The position numbers and the translations under genes were made by a program. From Bog-473 sp963730785 (GTDB lineage Bacteria > Actinomycetota > Acidimicrobiia > Acidimicrobiales > RAAP-2), in the NCBI GenBank assembly GCA_963730785.1, contig CAVSTF010000006.1, positions 219,535 through 283,534 of the forward strand: a stretch of 64,000 nt of DNA, given 5' to 3'. Shown here in pieces: positions 62,805 through 64,000 of this stretch. Position 1 is the first letter of the stretch, and each line of letters opens with the position of its first letter. A model generated the notes under the pieces. That model worked only from the letters and a program-made list of their open reading frames with translations. It did no database searches and had not been told where the DNA came from.

Positions 62805-64000
62805 TCAATATCGCCGCCGTCGGTAGGTATTGGACCGTCTGCGATAGTTGGCATTGTACGAACCACCTCGAGCTGATCGAGTACGCACTGGTTTTGGCTC
62901 GTGGCGGATACGAAGTTCAGCACTCCTGCCAGTGGGGGTAAGAAAGTACTCGCCTTCCTCGATGCCGATCATGCCCTTGCGGACGAGCTGCAGACCAGCA
63001 GCGACGAGGTCTTCGCGGATCTTGGGGCCAAGTTTCTGCCGGCCGATGTGCACCAGCGCCGCCCGCAGGACTTCTGCCTCACCGTGGCTTTGCCCACCAC
63101 GAAGGGATTGCACTATGGCGGCCTCGTAATTGCTGACGACTTGTGCTGGTCCGACACCGGCTAGAGACAATGGCAGCGGGGTGACGGTTGATTCTTCCTC
63201 GTCTTCGAAATCCTCTTCTTGTTCGGCTAGTAGCTGCAGCCCGGCAAGTATCCGGGCAATCTCGATCTCGGGTTGGGATCGCCAATGTCGATATGGAATC
63301 CGCAGTACCCGCCAGCCAGCTCGTTCGAGGATGGCCTGTCGTTCAAGATCCTCGGTCCGCAGATTTCCGTGCTCGTCATGGTGGAAGATCTCGCCGTCAC
63401 ACTCGACTGCGACCCTCTCGTTGTTGAGTTCGCAGACGAGGTCGATCGAGAAGCCGCATGCGGGGTATTGATGCCGTACGTCGACGCCTCGTGCCCGCAA
63501 CACATCGGCGACATTGGCTGGAACTCCGAATCCACCTTGCCGGCCCGGGCTGAGACCCGTTGACCGCCCTCGTGTTGCACTGAGGCGCAGTGGTAAAGCC
63601 AATCCTGAAGTGGTCCGGGCTGGCCGCCGGCCATCCCGAAGGATTCGATGGGTGCTGAGTGGAAGATATGGAACTCATCGCGTGCCCGAGTGAAAGCGAC
63701 GTTAAGCATTCCTTGGATTTGCGGACTATCCATTTGCCTGGCTGACAACGCCGACTGGGGCATCACATCGTTGTCCCACGACAATCAGTAAAGGATGACA
63801 TCACGCTCGTCGCCCTGGAATCCGTCCGGGTTAACCACGACAATGGAGTGCTCCTCCCACTCTGCCGGATCAATAGCTTCGGCCACCATTTCATTCACCA
63901 GTGAGACCTGTTCCTCGTAAAGGCACAGCACACCGATCGAGGCCCCGTCGTAGTCCGGATCATTCACCATTTGGGCCAAATGCTCGACCAGTACTTTGGC
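62805..64000 (-). CDS. SF1 helicase with C-terminal Vsr-like nuclease domain (partial, frameshift and in-frame TGA)
   Basis: Runs off the right edge; only the C-terminal third is seen. Helicase motifs: IGVLCLYEEQVSLVNEM, VVVNPDGFQGDERDVILY (motif V), MLNVAFTRARDEFHIFHS (motif VI). After an indel around 63550-63590 comes a PD-(D/E)XK domain of the DUF559/MTES_1575 type: PACGFSIDLVCE, VAVECDGEIFHHDEH, RQAILERAGWRVLRIPYRHW, then a basic Arg/Tyr tail. An in-frame TGA (63787-63785) sits between DVILY and LSWDND where relatives usually have Ser. Such proteins occur in defence loci; next to an integrase this may be island cargo. Confidence 0.82.

Noticed and set aside
63785..63787. TGA as selenocysteine or recoded codon
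   Set aside because: Relatives have Ser rather than Cys there, no SECIS-like hairpin was seen, and other genes here use TGA as stop.

Overview
The window is GC-rich, densely packed chromosomal DNA of an actinobacterium. Family content supports this: three LLM-class (F420-type) oxidoreductases, a mycothiol-conjugate-amidase-like PIG-L deacetylase, an AccA3-type biotin carboxylase/carrier protein, a DUF222-HNH gene, DUF929 and DUF6458 proteins, a PASTA-domain Ser/Thr kinase, and several -10 boxes lying only 7 nt before an ATG (leaderless transcripts). An Acidimicrobiia-like lineage is a reasonable guess, not a demonstration. A technical trait dominates the reading: about thirty genes, most of them encoding well-known enzymes, are interrupted by single-base indels. 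Nearly every case I resolved is one extra base. Natural decay of so many genes at once is unlikely, so I annotate these as genes with probable sequence errors rather than pseudogenes.

Layout. 1-6 kb: end of lipB(?)-lipA, an anchored secreted protein, metH and a divergent cobalamin adenosyltransferase. 6-14 kb: a small conserved gene, a heavily broken DUF222-HNH gene, a nitroreductase, rhodanese-MoeB, hydrolase, aldo/keto reductase, a CtaG oxidase-assembly protein, and a VKOR/DUF929 disulfide pair. 14-21 kb: a TetR-led operon, an HTH/Clp-N pair under a clear leaderless promoter, an M20 amidohydrolase beside a biotin-dependent carboxylase subunit, and divergent birA. 21.7-28.6 kb: a cell-surface polysaccharide operon (rmlB, rmlD, ugd, UDP-glucuronate decarboxylase, two GT2 glycosyltransferases) ending in an exported protein with two DTG aspartyl-protease halves. 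28.5-42.5 kb: assorted metabolic and repair genes (ArsR units, SDRs, LLM oxidoreductase, quinone oxidoreductase, Tag glycosylase, acyl-CoA synthetase, ALDH, acetyltransferases). 42.5-55.3 kb: secreted GH43 protein, a four-gene coupled operon (LLM, thiolase, KAS III, nucleotidyltransferase), threonine aldolase, LLM, DUF6817, PIG-L, an ECF sigma/anti-sigma pair and ahcY with a highly structured leader. 55.5-61.2 kb: CMD protein, TetR/metal-hydrolase unit, PASTA kinase, DUF6458 and a transmembrane pseudokinase.

At 61.4 kb a tRNA-Arg(CCT) is followed at once by a tyrosine integrase. Beyond it, running off the end, is an SF1 helicase fused to a Vsr-like nuclease domain. This looks like the left end of an integrated island, and it is where a defence or mobile system would start.

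Functional links: metH, adenosyltransferase and ahcY cover the corrinoid/methyl cycle; birA and the carboxylase subunit are a biotin pair; the rml/ugd/uxs/GT block makes dTDP-rhamnose and UDP-xylose-type donors and uses them for a surface glycan. Many neighbours overlap by ATGA, GTGA or TTGA, indicating translational coupling.
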